Position numbers and translations under genes: made by a program | IMG/VR virus record: IMGVR_UViG_3300032297_000274 | Span: 1 to 36,179 of that record | DNA length: 36,179 nucleotides | Source: a virus | Reading direction: 5' to 3' (one strand) | Part shown: in pieces, positions 33,749 to 36,179 of the stretch | Numbering within the stretch: the first letter of the stretch is position 1 | How the letters are laid out: every line of letters starts with the position of its first letter | The notes under the pieces: generated by a model | Told to the model about the DNA's origin: nothing | What the model saw: only the letters and a program-made list of their open reading frames with translations | Databases searched by the model: none

Positions 33749-34002
33749 TAGTAATCCTCATCTTCCTCGTGAGAATCCCAATCATCTTCGTCAATGTCGT
33801 CGTCAGATTGTTCATCACCCAACACTAATTGAATAGCATCATCAAGATGAGAATCATATCCCATGACACTTTCGAGTGTTGATGTCTCGACGTCTTTACC
33901 AATTAAAAAATCTACGTAATGCGTGGCCGCAATGTCGCGATTTTTCTCTGCAATGTACTCTTTAAATACATCCCAAGTTTCGATGATTAAACTTTCGTCC
34001 AT
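33748..34002 (-). CDS. Acidic protein next to uvsX, 84 aa
   Basis: First half a helical domain (IIETWDVFKEYIAEKNRDIAATHYVDFL), second half an acidic tail (DEQSDDDIDEDDWDSHEEDED). It overlaps uvsX and the downstream gene by one base each (TAATG). The acidic tail could compete with DNA for a recombination protein, as the gp32 tail does. Function unknown. Confidence 0.7.
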   Translation of the reverse strand: MDESLIIETWDVFKEYIAEKNRDIAATHYVDFLIGKDVETSTLESVMGYDSHLDDAIQLVLGDEQSDDDIDEDDWDSHEEDEDY

Positions 34003-35060
34003 TATGCCTCCTCAGATTCAGGTTCGATAGTTGATGAAACAGGCAGTGAGCTACTATCCCATTCAGACATAATTAGCATTAGCTTGTCTTCGGTCCAATT
34101 TTTGCGGAACTCTGCAACAATTTCGCCTGTGGCCTTACTAGTATATGCTAACTTGTTTCCTACTTTAGATAATATACCCATCTTCTCGAACATGTCAACT
34201 AATCCGGATGTCGGAGCCATACCTGTTGAGTAAGGAATCTTAACTTGAACACTCTCGAATGGTTTAGCATAGCGAGTTTTCATAACCTTACAGGCTGAAC
34301 GGATACCTAATACATCACTGACCTTGTTGCCGTCCTCATCCTCTTTGAGTTTGAGTTTTTTCATAGCAACAACAATTGATGATGCATAGACAAAACCTTG
34401 GCCACCACTGATTTTGTCATCTGGATCAAACATGTCCTGACTTGCGTATGTGTGATTTGTACAAACCATACCTACATTGTAAGAACCAAACATGTTTACA
34501 CAATTTCGAACCAGTGATGTAAGTGCTTTAGGCTTACGACCCATGTCACCTTTCATCTCACCTGCTTCAAACTGATTAACGTCTGTGGGAGTCAACAACA
34601 TACCCAAAGAATCGATGACAAACAATACCTTTGGACGGTCTTCCTGAGGCATACTCTTGTAATCTTTCATGAATTCTGAAATGGTTTTTGCCACATCATC
34701 AATCATAGCCATGTTGAGTTTTAGAAGTTTTTCTTCACTGGTATCGACACCCAAATCTTCTAACCATTTCTGGTCCAAAGCGTTTTCACTGTCAACTAAG
34801 ACAACAAAAATACCCTGTTCTTGTGCGTGTCGAATAATATTTCCAGAACAGATATATGATTTACCTGCACCAGATTCTCCAGCAAATACCGTTACCTTAC
34901 CAAGGGGAACTCCCTTAAAGAAGTCCCCTGAGATAAGATAGTTTAGGGCATAGTTGCCAGTGCTGATCCAGTCTGTCGGATCATTGAAACCAATTCCTAA
35001 GCCATCAATACTTTTAGTGATAGACTTGCGGAACTTCGAAATATCGAAGGCCTTTCCCAT
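34002..35060 (-). CDS. uvsX: UvsX recombinase (RecA-like)
   Basis: RecA core with Walker A GESGAGKS (61-68), LFVIDSLGMLL as Walker B, NHTYASQDMFDP as DNA-binding loop L1 region and KISGGQGFVYASS as loop L2-type region. Length 352, close to T4 UvsX (391) and cyanophage versions. It forms filaments on gp32-covered ssDNA for recombination-dependent replication. AAGGAGAT precedes ATG 35060. It starts the chain of single-base-overlapping genes that reaches 33293. Confidence 0.93.
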   Translation of the reverse strand: MGKAFDISKFRKSITKSIDGLGIGFNDPTDWISTGNYALNYLISGDFFKGVPLGKVTVFAGESGAGKSYICSGNIIRHAQEQGIFVVLVDSENALDQKWLEDLGVDTSEEKLLKLNMAMIDDVAKTISEFMKDYKSMPQEDRPKVLFVIDSLGMLLTPTDVNQFEAGEMKGDMGRKPKALTSLVRNCVNMFGSYNVGMVCTNHTYASQDMFDPDDKISGGQGFVYASSIVVAMKKLKLKEDEDGNKVSDVLGIRSACKVMKTRYAKPFESVQVKIPYSTGMAPTSGLVDMFEKMGILSKVGNKLAYTSKATGEIVAEFRKNWTEDKLMLIMSEWDSSSLPVSSTIEPESEEA

Positions 35061-35071
35061 GGTCTATCTCC

Positions 35072-36064
35072 TTAGTCTTTTTGGCGATTGCGGATCATCG
35101 CAATGATGTCTGCGGCACGACTGCCAGCGTCACCAGATGCTGATGGAGTTGCAGGTGTGGCTTTTGGAGCCGCTGTTTCGAATGGAGGATCTTGATCGTC
35201 AATGTCGTCTACTGGCGCAGATGCTTTCGGAGCAGGAGCGGCTGTTTTTGGAGCAGATCCAGTAGATTGACCACCACTCATACCGGCTGGTTTGAAGTAT
35301 TGACCCCAACGATCCATGTCAAATGCTTCACCGTCAACAGACGCTTCAAACATTTCCTTGATAACTTTGAGTTCAACTTCACCTGGCTTCTTAGGTAGGA
35401 AGTCTGACAGTTTGAACAAACCGTATTGTGCAATTGCCGCTTGTTCTGCTTCGCTCAAAGCACGTTCACGACGAGCCCAAGTAGAAGTAGAGTAGTCAGC
35501 ATAACCACCTTTGCTGGTTTTAGCAATCTTGAAATCCAAGCCACGGACATAGTCTGTTGGCAATTCTTCAATTTCACTGTCCATCAGTGCATTCTTAACA
35601 ATGTTAAAAATCTGTGAACCGATAATGAAACGACGGATTGGATTTTCTGGAGTTTTACCGTCTTCGCTGAGTTTGCTTTCGCCAACAAAGCCTTGGAACA
35701 GATAACTCTTCTTTTTCCAGTATTTACGACCCATGTCTTCCAAAGATTTGTCTTTGAACCATGGACGTACTTCTGTCAAGATTGGGCAAGTTTCGCCCCA
35801 CATTTCCATACAAGGAACTTGTACAGTTGTAGGCTTGGAATTAGTTTCACCTTTGATACCGGCGAATGGCAATTTGATCATTGCACGTTCAATCCAGAAG
35901 AAAGTGTTGTTTGAATCTCCATCGGGCAAGAAACGGACTGTAGTCGTTGTGCCTTCTGGCATATTCCAATGGGGGTAAATTGCGTTGTCACCACCGGTTG
36001 CGCTACCAGTGTTTTGTTGTGATGATGCTTGAAGTTTTGCGCGAATTTCTGCTAACGTTGCCAT
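35072..36064 (-). CDS. 32: Single-stranded DNA-binding protein (gp32)
   Basis: The order is a basic N-terminal cooperative-binding segment (LAEIRAKLQAS, residues 4-14), an OB-fold core with C85 and C93 as part of a possible zinc site (PCMEMWGETCPILTE), a Lys/Trp-rich patch (YWKKKSYLFQGFV), and an acidic, Ala/Pro-rich C-terminal tail (DDIDDQDPPFE) for protein contacts. The length of 330 matches the T4 gp32 family (301). Leader with AAGGAAAAAC ribosome site and an AATAAATC box further upstream. It probably is expressed strongly as first gene of the block. Confidence 0.93.
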   Translation of the reverse strand: MATLAEIRAKLQASSQQNTGSATGGDNAIYPHWNMPEGTTTTVRFLPDGDSNNTFFWIERAMIKLPFAGIKGETNSKPTTVQVPCMEMWGETCPILTEVRPWFKDKSLEDMGRKYWKKKSYLFQGFVGESKLSEDGKTPENPIRRFIIGSQIFNIVKNALMDSEIEELPTDYVRGLDFKIAKTSKGGYADYSTSTWARRERALSEAEQAAIAQYGLFKLSDFLPKKPGEVELKVIKEMFEASVDGEAFDMDRWGQYFKPAGMSGGQSTGSAPKTAAPAPKASAPVDDIDDQDPPFETAAPKATPATPSASGDAGSRAADIIAMIRNRQKD

Positions 36065-36125
36065 AATGTTTTTCCTTAATGTTGATTTATTATGCCTCTT
36101 CTTTAAAGCCCACTGACTAAAAAGA

Positions 36126-36165
36126 AAAACTGTGCATAGAGTTAACTATACACAGTTTTATTTAT
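36126..36165. terminator. Bidirectional intrinsic terminator before gp32
   Basis: AAAACTGTG (36126-36134) pairs with CACAGTTTT (36151-36159), and ATAG with CTAT inside. On the plus strand TTTTATTTATT follows; on the minus strand CAGTTTTTCTTTTT follows the stem. It would stop transcripts arriving from the right (minus strand) just before the gp32 promoter region. Confidence 0.8.
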
Positions 36166-36179
36166 TAACGCAACCTAAA

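Overview
The window is part of a T4-type tailed-phage genome (Caudoviricetes, myovirus replication module). The diagnosis rests on a contiguous minus-strand block carrying the gp32 ssDNA-binding protein, the UvsX recombinase, the UvsW helicase, the gp61 primase and the gp41 helicase, plus T4-style late promoters resembling TATAAATA. Several accessory genes (flavin halogenase with a 2-oxoglutarate oxygenase, an ADP-heptose module, a compact DnaE-like protein) recall aquatic T4-type phages. The heptose genes point to a Gram-negative host; the host cannot be named from the sequence. Bases 1-12 match the end of a common Illumina adapter, so the left edge is a library or assembly end and the first gene is probably cut.

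Layout. (1) 1-1173: a partial methyltransferase-like gene, a small unknown gene and a small lipoprotein gene. (2) 1174-2244: about 1 kb without protein genes, holding one CAT-anticodon tRNA with its own promoter, a G-rich/C-rich phased repeat region, three AATACCCCGCT repeats and a cluster of GATAAT/ATTATC hairpins. (3) 2186-14977, plus strand: about 38 tightly packed small genes, mostly of unknown function, in 1-6 gene units. Nearly every unit starts with a near-identical sigma70-type promoter cassette: 21 were found, all with a 17-bp spacer, many preceded by a small CCCTA/TAGGG hairpin. This looks like the early, hyperplastic region of T4-type phages. One cassette (4836-4864) drives no protein but a ~259-nt structured RNA closed by a perfect 18-bp stem (4871-5129). 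(4) 14978-16225: a strong terminator, a G-rich tract, phased repeats and three small genes. (5) 16226-21298: mixed-strand late and auxiliary genes: a virion-associated protein, the 2OG oxygenase/halogenase pair, an NT5C-type phosphatase, a nucleotidyltransferase-like protein and an AlgH/YqgE-like protein. (6) 21295-36064, mainly minus: gp41 and gp61, a putative structural protein, a DnaE-like mini protein, the heptose operon (cupin, hldD, hldC, hldA), small conserved genes, uvsW with a HARP-like neighbour, uvsX and gp32.

How it fits together: early cassettes probably express host-takeover proteins and the structured RNA first. The gp32-UvsX-UvsW-gp61-gp41 block carries out recombination-dependent replication. 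Late genes use AATAAATA-like promoters that often sit directly against the start codon, implying leaderless mRNAs. The heptose genes could alter host LPS or glycosylate phage components; the halogenase and oxygenase would modify small molecules or proteins. Function calls rest on motifs read by eye; no database search was possible.
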